Below are positions 35,312 to 44,673 of a DNA stretch of 64,000 nucleotides, piece by piece. Both the position numbers and the translations under genes were made by a program. The notes below the pieces were generated by a model, which was given only the letters and a program-made list of their open reading frames with translations, was not told the DNA's origin and made no database searches. The first letter of the stretch is position 1. Every line of letters begins with the position of its first letter. Source of the stretch: an uncultured Sphingorhabdus sp. (GTDB lineage Bacteria; Pseudomonadota; Alphaproteobacteria; Sphingomonadales; Sphingomonadaceae); NCBI GenBank assembly GCA_937873665.1, contig CALMYW010000393.1, forward strand, positions 248,001 to 312,000. The letters are read 5' to 3'.

Positions 35312-36897
35312 TCGAGTTCCTTGTCCCTATTTTCGGGCAGCCAGATCAGACTCACTATGAAGGCCATAGCCACCACGCCAACCCCATACCAAAGGCCGTT
35401 AAAAGCACCGCCGGTTTTGACTACAATATACTGCGAGATTAGCGGCAGAAATCCTCCGAAATAGCCGGTTCCGATATGATAGGGTATCGACATGGAGGTG
35501 TAACGAATTTTCGCCGGAAACATTTCCACCAATATTGCGGCCACTTGCCCATAAGTCAGAGCGGACAGGGCTACTAGTGCGGCGACCACCAAAATAATGA
35601 CCAACCCATTGCGCTGCTCCGGATCCGATTCATTTGGATAACCCGCTGCTTCCAAAGCAGCTATATAGGCTTTTTCATCAAAGCCTTTCACCTCGGCAGT
35701 ACCGACCTTCAATATCGTATCCTGTCCAATAGACTTTGAATAACTGATCCCACGTTTGGAAAGGAAATTCAAAGCCTTGGCGCATTCCGTTTCATGTTTG
35801 CTGGCAAACACGTTGAAATCGCATTCCGGCGAAACAAGCGTTACCGGAGACGATGCGGTGGCCTTTGATAACGCCGGATTGGCTGCATCTGCCATCGTCC
35901 AGAACAAGGGAAATGTCAGCAACATCGACAGGGCATAACCGATCAACAAAATCTTCTTGCGGCCGAAATGGTCGGACATCCATCCCGCTGCAACATAAAG
36001 CGGTGCCGCAATTGAAGCACCCACCGCCATATATAGTAGCGCGTCAGTCTCTGGCACTCGGGCAGTGCCAGTCAGGAAATAGAGCGTATAAAATTGTGAG
36101 GTGTAGTAGATGACGGTCAAACCTGCAGCGACACCAAACATAGCGACCAAGATGCGCTTGACATTCCCGGGATAGCGAAAGCTTTCGGTGAAGGGATTTT
36201 TTGAAACCGTTCCAGCCGCTTTCATCGCTGAGAAAACCGGGCTTTCGGAGAGTTTCAGGCGGATCCACAGCGAAATCGCGAGAAGCAGAATGGAAATGAT
36301 GAAGGGCACACGCCATCCCCAAGCTTCGAATTCAGCGGGGTCGCTGACAATCGTCCGCGTGACGAGCACGACCAGAACGGCAAGAAGAAATCCACCCGCA
36401 ACGGAAGCCTGAATCCAGCTCGTATACTGGCCGCGCTTTCCTTTGGGGGCATGCTCGGCGACATAAATTGCTGCACCGCCATATTCACCGCCAAGCGCCA
36501 ATCCCTGTAGGCATCGCATGAGCAAAAGCAGTACCGCGGCCCAAATTCCGGCTTGTTCAAAGGTCGGCAAGAAACCGATTGCCGCAGTGGCGCCGCCCAT
36601 GAGCGTTATGGTCACAAGGAATGTGTATTTCCGACCGATCTTATCGCCGAAATAGCCGAACAGGATTGCTCCCAATGGCCGGACACCAAAACCGGCGCCG
36701 AAAACAGCTAGGCTGGCAAGAGTGGCCGCTGTCGGATTGTCGGAAGGGAAAAACAGTTTCCCGATCAGCGCGCCCAAAATGCCATAGACGAAGAAGTCGT
36801 ACCATTCGAACACGGTGCCCAGTGACGATGCGGTAATCACCAGCCGATCGCGTTTGGGATCAATTACGATTTCGTCAGCCTCTGCTGTACTCGCCAT
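35308..36897 (-). CDS. MFS transporter of the metabolite:H+ symporter (MHS) type
   Basis: A 529-aa polytopic inner-membrane protein with about 12 membrane segments. Family signatures are SSLGTVFEWYDFFVYG at the first helix, GDKIGRKYTF and LPTFEQAGIWAAVLLLLMRCLQGLALGGEYGGA. A ~100-residue polar insertion with two cysteines (CDFNVFASKHETECAKALNF) lies in the second half, a feature of some MHS proteins. The substrate is unknown, probably an organic acid. The start at 36897 has a GGAGGGGG ribosome site; the frame to 37053 overlaps the divergent promoter region. It is divergent from the 37021 operon, so it probably imports that pathway's substrate. Confidence 0.9.
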   Translation of the reverse strand: MASTAEADEIVIDPKRDRLVITASSLGTVFEWYDFFVYGILGALIGKLFFPSDNPTAATLASLAVFGAGFGVRPLGAILFGYFGDKIGRKYTFLVTITLMGGATAAIGFLPTFEQAGIWAAVLLLLMRCLQGLALGGEYGGAAIYVAEHAPKGKRGQYTSWIQASVAGGFLLAVLVVLVTRTIVSDPAEFEAWGWRVPFIISILLLAISLWIRLKLSESPVFSAMKAAGTVSKNPFTESFRYPGNVKRILVAMFGVAAGLTVIYYTSQFYTLYFLTGTARVPETDALLYMAVGASIAAPLYVAAGWMSDHFGRKKILLIGYALSMLLTFPLFWTMADAANPALSKATASSPVTLVSPECDFNVFASKHETECAKALNFLSKRGISYSKSIGQDTILKVGTAEVKGFDEKAYIAALEAAGYPNESDPEQRNGLVIILVVAALVALSALTYGQVAAILVEMFPAKIRYTSMSIPYHIGTGYFGGFLPLISQYIVVKTGGAFNGLWYGVGVVAMAFIVSLIWLPENRDKELD

Positions 36898-36973
36898 GGG
36901 TTCCCCCTCCCTGTCTCGCCTTTCGCTCCCTCTTAGTTGCAACGCCGTAGCGTTCAAGCCTTGTTGCGTTTGT

Positions 36974-36989
36974 TTAATCGAGCGATTAA
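36974..36989. promoter_or_regulatory. 16-bp palindrome between divergent transporter and operon, candidate operator
   Basis: TTAATCGAGCGATTAA (7-bp half-sites around AG) lies 31 nt upstream of the 37021 ATG and 76 nt upstream of the transporter ATG. Its form suits a TetR- or GntR-type dimer controlling both directions. No such regulator is encoded next to it. Confidence 0.5.
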
Positions 36990-37020
36990 CAACTTGTGCG
37001 AGAGAGTTAAGGAGAGAGAG

Positions 37021-38124
37021 ATGCTGACCAAGGGCGACGAGTACCCGATCCACCAGACGGCTGAGCCAATTGCCTTTTCAGGCACCGACCGGAATTTTTA
37101 CGATCGCTTCTTTTTCTGCGGTTATCGTCCGGACGGGTCGGGCTATTTCGGCGCTGCCTTTGGCGTCTATCCGCACCTGAATATTGCTGATGCGCATTTC
37201 TCGATCATCAGGGATGGTACGCAACACTGCATCCATGCCTCGCGCATATTGGGTTTCGAACGGATGGACATGCATTGCGGGCCGATCCGCATTGAGGTTG
37301 TCGAGCCGCTCAAGACGGTGCGTCTCATTGTTGACAATCATGAGGGCATTTCAGCAGATTTGACCTTCGAAGTCCGCTCTGCGCCGATTCAGGAGCCGCG
37401 ATTCACACGCCGCAACGGTTCGCGGATGATGATGGATCTCACCCGTTTCACTGTGAATTGCCATGTTTCGGGCTGGGTCGAAGTCGATGGCAAGCGCGAA
37501 GCCTATGAAGGGGCCTTTGGCACGCGTGACCGGAGTTGGGGCGTTCGTCCGATCGGTGCAGCCGACCCGCAGCCGACCATCCCCACGACGATGCCGCAAT
37601 TTTACTGGCTGTGGGCGCCCACCAACTTCCCCAACCTGTCGCTTTATGCCCATGTCAACGAGGATGAAAAGGGAGAAGCCTGGAACCGTCGCGCCACACT
37701 GATGATGGACGGAGCCAATCAGGAAGGCGGAATGCACTTCCATGACGACCGCTTCACAATGAACTGGGCTGCAGGCAAACGCTATGCGACCGCCGCAAGA
37801 CTAGACGTTCGTGACGATGGCGGGCGCGATCATGTTGTAACTTGGCAGCCAATCGACACCTTCATGATGAAGGGTATCGGCTATGGCCATAGCGAATGGG
37901 CGCATGGTGGATTCAAGGGAGAACTGGCGGTTGAACGCGAAGACTTCCGCCCTGCCGATCTCGATCCCCTCTTAATGCCCCACCTGCATATCCAGCATGT
38001 TGCGCGGGCGCGGCACGAAGGTGGCGGGGCAAGTTCCGAAGGCATCGGCATTGTCGAACAGCTTGTTTTCGGTCCACATGGCCCGAGCGGCTTCAAGGGG
38101 CTTAACGACGGGGCGGGCGCATGA
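37021..38124 (+). CDS. DUF7064/7065-like (CrtC/hydratase-fold) protein
   Basis: A 367-aa soluble protein rich in beta strands, with many Trp, His and Phe. It looks like the DUF7064/7065 type distantly related to the hydroxyneurosporene synthase (CrtC) lipocalin-like fold: FYDRFFFCGYRPDGSGYFGAA near the N-terminus, EGAFGTRDRSWGVRP, and WLWAPTNFPNLSLYAHVNED. The biochemical role is unknown; relatives occur in sphingomonad and mycobacterial catabolic clusters (recalled). The start at 37021 has an AAGGAGAG ribosome site; the frame to 36937 would cross the operator. It is coupled by a 4-nt overlap to the kinase-like gene. Confidence 0.7.
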   Translation: MLTKGDEYPIHQTAEPIAFSGTDRNFYDRFFFCGYRPDGSGYFGAAFGVYPHLNIADAHFSIIRDGTQHCIHASRILGFERMDMHCGPIRIEVVEPLKTVRLIVDNHEGISADLTFEVRSAPIQEPRFTRRNGSRMMMDLTRFTVNCHVSGWVEVDGKREAYEGAFGTRDRSWGVRPIGAADPQPTIPTTMPQFYWLWAPTNFPNLSLYAHVNEDEKGEAWNRRATLMMDGANQEGGMHFHDDRFTMNWAAGKRYATAARLDVRDDGGRDHVVTWQPIDTFMMKGIGYGHSEWAHGGFKGELAVEREDFRPADLDPLLMPHLHIQHVARARHEGGGASSEGIGIVEQLVFGPHGPSGFKGLNDGAGA

Positions 38125-39197
38125 GTCTGCCAGTCCTGTCACGCGATGAAATCACCGCCGACTGGCTCACCGGGATGCTGCGCGGCAAAGGCCATGACGT
38201 TGCCATTGCTTCGATCGAAGCCAAAGCTATCGGCACTGGTCAGGTAGGTGCGACCTATCGTATCGCCTTGAACTTTGACGCAAATCCCGACGGTTTTCCA
38301 CCAACGATTGTCGCCAAACTGCCGTCCAATGATGAGTTGAGCCGGACAACGGGCAAATCACACCTCACTTATCTGCGCGAAAGCCGCTTTTACCAGACTT
38401 TTGCGGGCAAGAAGCCGATGGCGGTACCCGACCATCTCTACATTGCCTTTGATGAAGATAGCCACGCCTTTACGCTGATCATGCATGATCTGCCCCATCA
38501 TGTGCAGGGCAACCAGCTCGGCGAGCCAAGCAGGGAAGAAGCATTGCTGGCGGTCGATGCCGCTGCCAGCATTCATGCCGCATGGTGGGGCGATCCGATG
38601 ATCGACACGCTCGATTGGCCCAACGGAACCAAAGCGGTTCCACCACAACTCGACAGCGATATGCTGTTCGGCATGTTCTGGCCCGCATTTTGCGACCGTT
38701 ATGGCGATCGCGTCGATGCCAATATGCGCACGGTGGGCGAGGCCTTCCTCGGCAAGCTCAACGCCAATTACGACACCCGCCAAAGCCCGCGCTGCCTGAC
38801 GCATAACGATTTCAGGCCAGACAATATGCTGTTCAATGTCGGTGATCGGGTTAAACCAATCGTGATCGTTGACTGGCAAACAACCGGCGTGGGCATTGGT
38901 GTGGGTGATATTGCCTATTATACTGGCACAGCCTTCGATGCGGGGCATCGTCGTGACATCGAAGAGGAATTGCTCGCTCGCTACAAAGCACAACTGATCG
39001 CACGCGGCGTGCCGGAGACCGACTTGGCTCATATTCACGACGATTATTGCCGCTCGGCGGTCGCAGGCTTCCTGATGGGTGTAACCGCTGCAATGGTGGT
39101 CGAACGGACCGATCGAGGCGACGACATGTTCATCGCCATGGCACGGCGTTCGGCGGCTATGGTACTTGACCACGGCGACAAGGCGCTGCCGCAATGA
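38121..39197 (+). CDS. APH/CHK-like phosphotransferase family protein
   Basis: A 358-aa protein of the aminoglycoside-phosphotransferase/ecdysteroid-kinase-like group. It contains an N-lobe with IGTGQVGATYRI and a lysine in TIVAKLPSND, the catalytic loop CLTHNDFRPDNMLFN and the metal-binding IVDWQTTGVGIGVGDIAYY. The kinase residues are intact, but the substrate is likely a small molecule or acyl-CoA-linked alcohol of a catabolic route rather than an antibiotic, judged by its neighbours. It overlaps the genes on both sides by 4 nt. Confidence 0.8.
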   Translation: MSLPVLSRDEITADWLTGMLRGKGHDVAIASIEAKAIGTGQVGATYRIALNFDANPDGFPPTIVAKLPSNDELSRTTGKSHLTYLRESRFYQTFAGKKPMAVPDHLYIAFDEDSHAFTLIMHDLPHHVQGNQLGEPSREEALLAVDAAASIHAAWWGDPMIDTLDWPNGTKAVPPQLDSDMLFGMFWPAFCDRYGDRVDANMRTVGEAFLGKLNANYDTRQSPRCLTHNDFRPDNMLFNVGDRVKPIVIVDWQTTGVGIGVGDIAYYTGTAFDAGHRRDIEEELLARYKAQLIARGVPETDLAHIHDDYCRSAVAGFLMGVTAAMVVERTDRGDDMFIAMARRSAAMVLDHGDKALPQ

Positions 39198-39961
39198 CCC
39201 AATTTGTCGACCTTTCGATACCGATTACCAATGATGTGGTTTCCGATCCGCCGGTAATGCGTCCGCAGATAACCTATATGACCCATGAGAATACATGGGA
39301 GCAGATAGCGATGTTTTTCCCGGGCTTGAATAAGGACGACTTGCCCGATGGCGAAGGCTGGGCAGTCGAAAGCCTGACGCTGAGCACGCACAACGGCACC
39401 CACATGGATGCGCCCTGGCATTTCCATTCGACCACCGACAGCGGGGCCTCCCCCGCCCCTTCGATAGACGAGGCCCCGCTCGACCTGTTCTTCCGTCCCG
39501 GCGTAAAGCTCGATTTCTCGAACAAACCGCATGGTCATGTCGTCAGCGCTGCCGAGGTCGAAGCCGAACTGGCGCGGATCGGCTATGAACTGCAGCCGCT
39601 CGACATTGTGCTGGTCCAATCGGGTGCGGTTTATGGAACCGACAACTTCACCGATCAGGGTTGCGGCATGGGCGCAGAAGCCACGCTTTATTTGACCGAA
39701 CGCGGCGTTAAAGTCGTCGGCACCGATGCATGGAGCTGGGACGCGCCCTTCAGTCACACTGCCAGACGCTGGGCCGAAACGCGCGATCCGTCGATCATCT
39801 GGGAAGGCCATAAGGCCGGACGCATCCAGCCTTACTACCAGATCGAGAAGTTGACCAATTTAGCCTCGCTCCCGCCTTTCGGTTGGAAGCTCAGCTGCTT
39901 TCCAGTCAAGATAGAACGCGCAAGCGCTGGCTGGATAAGGGCTGTGGCTCTGATCGATTAG
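39194..39961 (+). CDS. Cyclase-family metal hydrolase (kynurenine formamidase-like)
   Basis: A 255-aa protein of the putative-cyclase (PF04199) family. It begins with FVDLSIPITNDV, carries the metal motif STHNGTHMDAPWHF (H-x-G-T-H-x-D-x-P) near residue 72, and later GTDAWSWDAPF. Family members hydrolyse amides or lactones with a divalent metal. It is the third gene of the operon driven from 37021 and ends 4 nt into the convergent MAPEG gene. The physiological substrate is not evident. Confidence 0.82.
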   Translation: MTQFVDLSIPITNDVVSDPPVMRPQITYMTHENTWEQIAMFFPGLNKDDLPDGEGWAVESLTLSTHNGTHMDAPWHFHSTTDSGASPAPSIDEAPLDLFFRPGVKLDFSNKPHGHVVSAAEVEAELARIGYELQPLDIVLVQSGAVYGTDNFTDQGCGMGAEATLYLTERGVKVVGTDAWSWDAPFSHTARRWAETRDPSIIWEGHKAGRIQPYYQIEKLTNLASLPPFGWKLSCFPVKIERASAGWIRAVALID

Positions 39962-40362
39962 AGGTTCTGTGTAGCCAGCAAATATAGCGTCCACCCGCTC
40001 AATATGGCCAGTGTCAGCCATGTGATGATTACGCCCAGTGAGCGAGGCAGCGGCGGCTTGGTGCTTGCGGGTAAATACAGCCCCCAAATGTGAATCACAC
40101 GGCCAAAGAGGAAGAGCGCGCCGATGGCCATCAAGCCCATATGCCAGGCATGTGCGAGTTCGAGGAAGGCGAGCAGCAGGATGACGATCGGTGCATGTTC
40201 CGCTAGATTGCCATGACTGCGGCTAGCGCTGATCAGCTTGGCATCACCCGCATCGCCAAAGGCGGCCTTTGCGCGGATGCGCTGGCGAACTGTGTCGATT
40301 GCGGTGAGGAGAAGGAGCAGCGCACAAATGGCTGCAACAAAAGCGGTAACCGGAACTGGCAT
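39958..40362 (-). CDS. MAPEG-family membrane protein
   Basis: A 134-aa protein with four predicted membrane helices. The family motifs are RSHGNLAEHAPIVILLLAFLEL and GRVIHIWGLY. MAPEG proteins are membrane-bound glutathione-dependent or eicosanoid-type enzymes; in bacteria the role is often unknown. The start is MPVPVTAF at 40362 with a GGGGGAGA ribosome site; the frame to 40419 adds an unsupported leader. It converges with the cyclase gene (4-nt overlap) and is divergent from the peptide transporter. Confidence 0.85.
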   Translation of the reverse strand: MPVPVTAFVAAICALLLLLTAIDTVRQRIRAKAAFGDAGDAKLISASRSHGNLAEHAPIVILLLAFLELAHAWHMGLMAIGALFLFGRVIHIWGLYLPASTKPPLPRSLGVIITWLTLAILSGWTLYLLATQNL

Positions 40363-40494
40363 GTGATTGTCTCCCCCTGATAACCGTTGCAGCTTAACTG
40401 CTAATGCCGCCAACGCCAATCATCGAAATTTACTGGCAAACGCTGCGCGAAACGATATGGCGGATGAAAGAATATTACTCGGGGGAGTTACAGA

Positions 40495-41865
40495 ATGACC
40501 ATTGCCGAAGCGACACCCGAAATCGATCTGACCGACCGATCCGATCGCGCCTTTTTGGGCCATCCCAAGGGGCTGGGCTATCTGGCCTTTGTCGAGGGTT
40601 GCGAGCGCTTTTCCTATTATTCGATGCAGACCTTGCTCGTGCTGTACATGGTCAAATATCTGCTGCTGCCGGAAAATGCTGCGGGGGTAATCGGTCTCGA
40701 CTGGATGAAGGGTTGGTATGGCCTTGATGGTCAGCCCTTGGCGTCGAAGCTTTTCGGTGATTACACCTCGCTGGTCTATTTGACCCCTATAGCCGGCGGT
40801 CTGATTGCCGACCGCTGGTTGGGGCGGCGAACGACGCTGATCCTAGGCGGGCTATTCATGACGCTGGGCCATTTCCTGATGGCGTTTGAAAGTAGCTTCC
40901 TTTTCGCCCTGATGGCGCTGATCGTCGGCGTCGGCCTTTTCAAGGGCAACATCGCGAGCCAGGTCGGAGAATTGTACAAGCCCGAAGACCTGCGCCGCGC
41001 GATGGCATTCCAGATTTTCTACATCGCGATCAATGTCAGCGTGATTGCAGCGCCGCTGGTCGCGGGTACGCTGGGAGAGCGGGTGGGCTGGCATTGGGGC
41101 TTTGGAACCGCAGGCGCCGTGATGGTGATTGGCCTGATCCTCTACATCATGGCCGGGCCATGGCTGCCCGCTGACAATCGCCCTGCTAAGGCCAGCGAGG
41201 CAAAGGCGGTCAAAGAGCCGCTCACACGTCAGGACTGGCTGCGGATTGTTGCAGTGGTAGCACTGGTCCCGATATTGGCCGTGGCGCTGCTGACCAACCA
41301 GCAGATTTTCAACGCATATCTGGTATGGGCCGACACGCAGTTCCAGCTGACCTTTTTTGGCCAGAAGCTGCCGACCAGCTGGATGATCACCATCGATGCG
41401 ATAGCCAGCTTCAGCATGCTGGCGGCGGTTGCGGCTTTTTACGTCTGGTATGGCAAAAGGCGGCAAGAGCCCGACGAACTCGGCAAGATGATCATCGGCA
41501 GCTTCTTCACCATCGCGGGCGGTCTTTGCCTTTATATGGCAGCAGTCACGCAGGGAGACGGCAAGATTGGTCTGTTCTGGCCGCTGATGTTCCACATCTT
41601 TAACAGCATAGGTTTTGCGCATATCCTGCCCGTCAGCCTTGCTTTCTTTACAAAGCTGGCACCGCGCGCGCTAAACGCGACGATCATAGGCATTTATTAT
41701 CTGTCCTTCTTCGCGGCGAACAAGATCGTGGGCGAAGTCGGCACATGGTATGAAACCATGGCGACGCCGACCTTCTGGCTGTTCCATGTCGGAACCGCTG
41801 CAGTCGGGCTGGTTGCGTTCGTTATCTTCAAGCTTTTCCTCGCCAGACGGCTTTTGGGCAGCTGA
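40495..41865 (+). CDS. POT-family proton-dependent oligopeptide transporter
   Basis: A 456-aa polytopic protein of the POT/PTR family. It has the helix-1 region GLGYLAFVEGCERFSYYSMQ with the E-x2-E-R-F-S/Y-Y motif, GGLIADRWLGRR between helices 2 and 3, and GLFKGNIASQVGELY (PTR2 signature region). It imports di- and tripeptides using the proton gradient. The length is slightly short of the ~490 aa usual in E. coli. A GGGGGAG ribosome site precedes the ATG. An AlkD-like gene follows after 5 nt. Confidence 0.9.
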   Translation: MTIAEATPEIDLTDRSDRAFLGHPKGLGYLAFVEGCERFSYYSMQTLLVLYMVKYLLLPENAAGVIGLDWMKGWYGLDGQPLASKLFGDYTSLVYLTPIAGGLIADRWLGRRTTLILGGLFMTLGHFLMAFESSFLFALMALIVGVGLFKGNIASQVGELYKPEDLRRAMAFQIFYIAINVSVIAAPLVAGTLGERVGWHWGFGTAGAVMVIGLILYIMAGPWLPADNRPAKASEAKAVKEPLTRQDWLRIVAVVALVPILAVALLTNQQIFNAYLVWADTQFQLTFFGQKLPTSWMITIDAIASFSMLAAVAAFYVWYGKRRQEPDELGKMIIGSFFTIAGGLCLYMAAVTQGDGKIGLFWPLMFHIFNSIGFAHILPVSLAFFTKLAPRALNATIIGIYYLSFFAANKIVGEVGTWYETMATPTFWLFHVGTAAVGLVAFVIFKLFLARRLLGS

Positions 41866-41870
41866 CATCC

Positions 41871-42548
41871 ATGTCGCTCGCGGCGGAATTGCGCGCGCGA
41901 TTGCTTGAAAAGGCTGACCGTGCCCGCGCACCAGCGATGCAGGCTTATATGAAGTCAGCCATGCCCTATATGGGCGTGGCGTCTGCCGACATCCGACGAA
42001 CAGCAAGAGCGGTCTCTGCCGGGCTGGAATATTCCACTGCCGATGACTGGCGCGCCGACATTTTGGCGATCTGGCGCGGCGCGCACTATCGTGAGGAATA
42101 TTACGCCGCCATCGAGCTAGCAGGGATGCGCTATGCGCGCCCGTTCCAACGCATGGATGCGCTGCCCATGTACCGCGAGATGATCGAGAGCGGTGGCTGG
42201 TGGGACATCATCGACGCCATTGCACCGCACCGGCTTTGGGACATTCTCGAAGCCGAGCGTGATGCGATGCGGGAAACCATGCTGCTTTGGGCCAAGGACG
42301 ATAATATGTGGGTCAGGCGCAGCGCCATATTGTGCCAATTGCATGCAAAGGCGAAGATGGATCTCGAACTGCTCTACGCTTGTTTCGAGCCGTCTATCAC
42401 TTCAAAAGAATTCTTCCTGCGCAAAGCTATCGGCTGGGTGCTGCGCCAATATGCGCGCACCGATCCGGACGAAGTGCGGCGCTATGTGACGACGAATGAA
42501 GAACGACTGAGCCCGCTCAGCAAGCGTGAAGCCCTGAAACATCTATGA
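41871..42548 (+). CDS. AlkD-like DNA alkylation repair protein
   Basis: A 225-aa all-helical HEAT-like repeat protein of the DNA-alkylation-repair family (PF08713). Supporting segments are MPYMGVASADIRR, YREEYYAAIELAG, SGGWWDIIDAIAPH, MWVRRSAILCQL and SSKEFFLRKAIGWVLRQYA-like (here TSKEFFLRKAIGWVLRQ). AlkD removes bulky or cationic alkylpurines without base flipping; the WWD and RR residues near the DNA face are present. It is co-directional with the transporter, 5 nt apart, and converges with pccA across a repeat. Confidence 0.88.
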   Translation: MSLAAELRARLLEKADRARAPAMQAYMKSAMPYMGVASADIRRTARAVSAGLEYSTADDWRADILAIWRGAHYREEYYAAIELAGMRYARPFQRMDALPMYREMIESGGWWDIIDAIAPHRLWDILEAERDAMRETMLLWAKDDNMWVRRSAILCQLHAKAKMDLELLYACFEPSITSKEFFLRKAIGWVLRQYARTDPDEVRRYVTTNEERLSPLSKREALKHL

Positions 42549-42572
42549 GTCTTGATTGGTGATACCGTGGCC

Positions 42573-42636
42573 CTGAGCCTGTCGAAAGGCGTCTCACAGG
42601 TTGGCCAAACCCTTGAGGGTGCTTCGACAGGCTCAG
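42573..42636. repeat. Palindromic repeat (CTGAGCCTGTCGAA type) between alkD-like and pccA
   Basis: CTGAGCCTGTCGAA (42573-42586) and TTCGACAGGCTCAG (42623-42636) form a perfect 14-bp stem around a 36-nt loop, in the 115-nt spacer between convergent genes. It is the same family as the repeats at 28385 and 53522. Confidence 0.85.
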
Positions 42637-42663
42637 CATTGCGGACTAAACAGTCGACGGAGG

Positions 42664-44670
42664 TTACTCCATCTCCAATATGATTGCATCAACGGCCAGG
42701 CTGTCTCCAGCCTTGGCGTTGACCGATTTCACCACGCCAGCTTTCTCGGCGCGCAGGATATTTTCCATCTTCATCGCCTCGACAATCGCGAGTGGCTGAC
42801 CCGCCTCCACCTTGTCACCGACATCGACATGCACAGCCGTGATCAGGCCTGGCATCGGGCAGATAAGGAATTTGGAGAGATCGGGTGGGATCTTTTCGAT
42901 CATATGCGTCGATAGCGGTGCAACATGTTCGGGCAGGCAGACCACGCTGTGGCTGGCACCGCGCGTCGTCATTTTGAAGCCCGACCCCGATTTGGCAACC
43001 TTGACCGCAAGGCTTTCGCCGTCGGCGATTGCATGCACCATCCGCGCGCCGGGGACATAGTCGGTCTGCAACTCCATCTTCTGCCCATCGACGGTCACCT
43101 GACCGTTGTGGACGATCACATCATGCTTCTGTTTGTCGACCGACACCAGCCAGTTGCGGATCGCAGGCAAGTTATCGCCCAACTGCCCGTCAATATGGCG
43201 CGCACGTTCAGAATTGCTTGTCGCGACCACACCGGCAATCGCGCATAACTTACGAATCAGGTCTTCAGACGCAGGTGCGCCTGCGAAGCCATCGGGATAT
43301 TCCTCGGCAATGAAACCGGTGGTTAGCTCGCACGAGCGGAAACGCGGATGCTGCATGATTGCGGAGACGAAATCGATATTATGGCCAAGGCCTTCGAGTT
43401 CGAACCGGTCGAGCGCGGCAACCTGCTTGTCAGCGGCTTCGTCGCGGGTTTTGCCCCAGGTGATCAGCTTGGCGATCATCGGGTCGTAGAACATGCTGAC
43501 TTCGCCGCCATCGGCAACGCCATCATCAACACGCACGCCATCAACGCCTCTTATATCCCCTGCCCAGCCCGGCACCGGCGGATTGTAGCGCACGATGCGC
43601 CCGGTGGAGGGAAGGAAGCCGCGATAGGGATCTTCGGCATAGACGCGGTTTTCGATTGCCCAGCCATCGATCTTGATATCATCCTGCGTCATGGCGAGCT
43701 TCTCGCCATAGGCGACGCGGATCATCTGCTCGACAAGGTCGATACCGGTGATGCACTCGGTGACGGGGTGCTCAACCTGCAGGCGGGTGTTCATTTCGAG
43801 GAAGTAGAAACTCTCTCCGGTCGGATCTGCACCCGATACAATCAATTCCACTGTACCCGTGCTGTAATAACCAACCGCCTTGGCGAGGGCGACGCATTGT
43901 TCTCCCATCGCCTTGCGCATCTTCGGCGTGACAAAGGGTGACGGCGCTTCTTCCACCACCTTCTGGTGGCGGCGCTGGATGCTGCACTCGCGCTCGTTGA
44001 GATAGAGGATATTGCCGTGCTTATCGCCGAGGATCTGGATTTCGATATGGCGCGGATTGAGGATGAACTTTTCGATGAACACGCGATCATCGCCAAAGCT
44101 GTTGAGGCCCTCGCGCTTCACGCTTTCGAAATTCTCGCGCACTTCCTGCTCGCTATAGGCAAGCCGCATCCCCTTGCCACCGCCGCCGGCAGACGCCTTC
44201 ATCATCACCGGATAGCCAATTTCGTTCGAGATGCGCACGGCGTGCTCGGTATCCTCGATCTCACCGACAAAGCCGGGGACGACATTGACACCTGCTTCCA
44301 TCGCGAGCTTCTTGGATTCAATCTTGTCGCCCATCGCCGCAATCGCGTTAACCGGCGGTCCGATAAAGGCGATGCCTTCTGCCGCCAGCGCCTCGGCAAA
44401 GCTCGTGCGTTCAGACAGGAAGCCATAGCCCGGATGCACTGCTTCGGCGCCAGTTGCCTTGCATGCCTCGATGATCTTCTCAGCGATCAGATAAGACTGC
44501 GCAGCGGGCGAAGGACCGATATGCACTGCTTCATCGGCATCGAGCACGAATGGCGCGCGTGCATCGGCATCCGAATAGACAGCAACCGTCTGGATACCCA
44601 TGCGACGGGCGGTCTTGATAACACGGCGGGCAATTTCCCCGCGGTTTGCGATCAGGATTTTTTTGAACAT
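42664..44670 (-). CDS. pccA: Propionyl-CoA carboxylase alpha (biotin carboxylase + BCCP)
   Basis: A 668-aa subunit. The biotin carboxylase domain (1-~450) shows KILIANRGEIA at the N-terminus, the ATP-grasp glycine loop MKASAGGGGKGMR, FIEKFI, and EMNTRLQVEHPVTE. The C-terminal BCCP domain has EAMKMEN with the biotinylated K634. With PccB it carboxylates propionyl-CoA to (S)-methylmalonyl-CoA. The gene is the last of the propionate operon, 3 nt after the lipoprotein gene. The length is typical of alphaproteobacterial PccA. Confidence 0.95.
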   Translation of the reverse strand: MFKKILIANRGEIARRVIKTARRMGIQTVAVYSDADARAPFVLDADEAVHIGPSPAAQSYLIAEKIIEACKATGAEAVHPGYGFLSERTSFAEALAAEGIAFIGPPVNAIAAMGDKIESKKLAMEAGVNVVPGFVGEIEDTEHAVRISNEIGYPVMMKASAGGGGKGMRLAYSEQEVRENFESVKREGLNSFGDDRVFIEKFILNPRHIEIQILGDKHGNILYLNERECSIQRRHQKVVEEAPSPFVTPKMRKAMGEQCVALAKAVGYYSTGTVELIVSGADPTGESFYFLEMNTRLQVEHPVTECITGIDLVEQMIRVAYGEKLAMTQDDIKIDGWAIENRVYAEDPYRGFLPSTGRIVRYNPPVPGWAGDIRGVDGVRVDDGVADGGEVSMFYDPMIAKLITWGKTRDEAADKQVAALDRFELEGLGHNIDFVSAIMQHPRFRSCELTTGFIAEEYPDGFAGAPASEDLIRKLCAIAGVVATSNSERARHIDGQLGDNLPAIRNWLVSVDKQKHDVIVHNGQVTVDGQKMELQTDYVPGARMVHAIADGESLAVKVAKSGSGFKMTTRGASHSVVCLPEHVAPLSTHMIEKIPPDLSKFLICPMPGLITAVHVDVGDKVEAGQPLAIVEAMKMENILRAEKAGVVKSVNAKAGDSLAVDAIILEME

Positions 44671-44673
44671 GGT

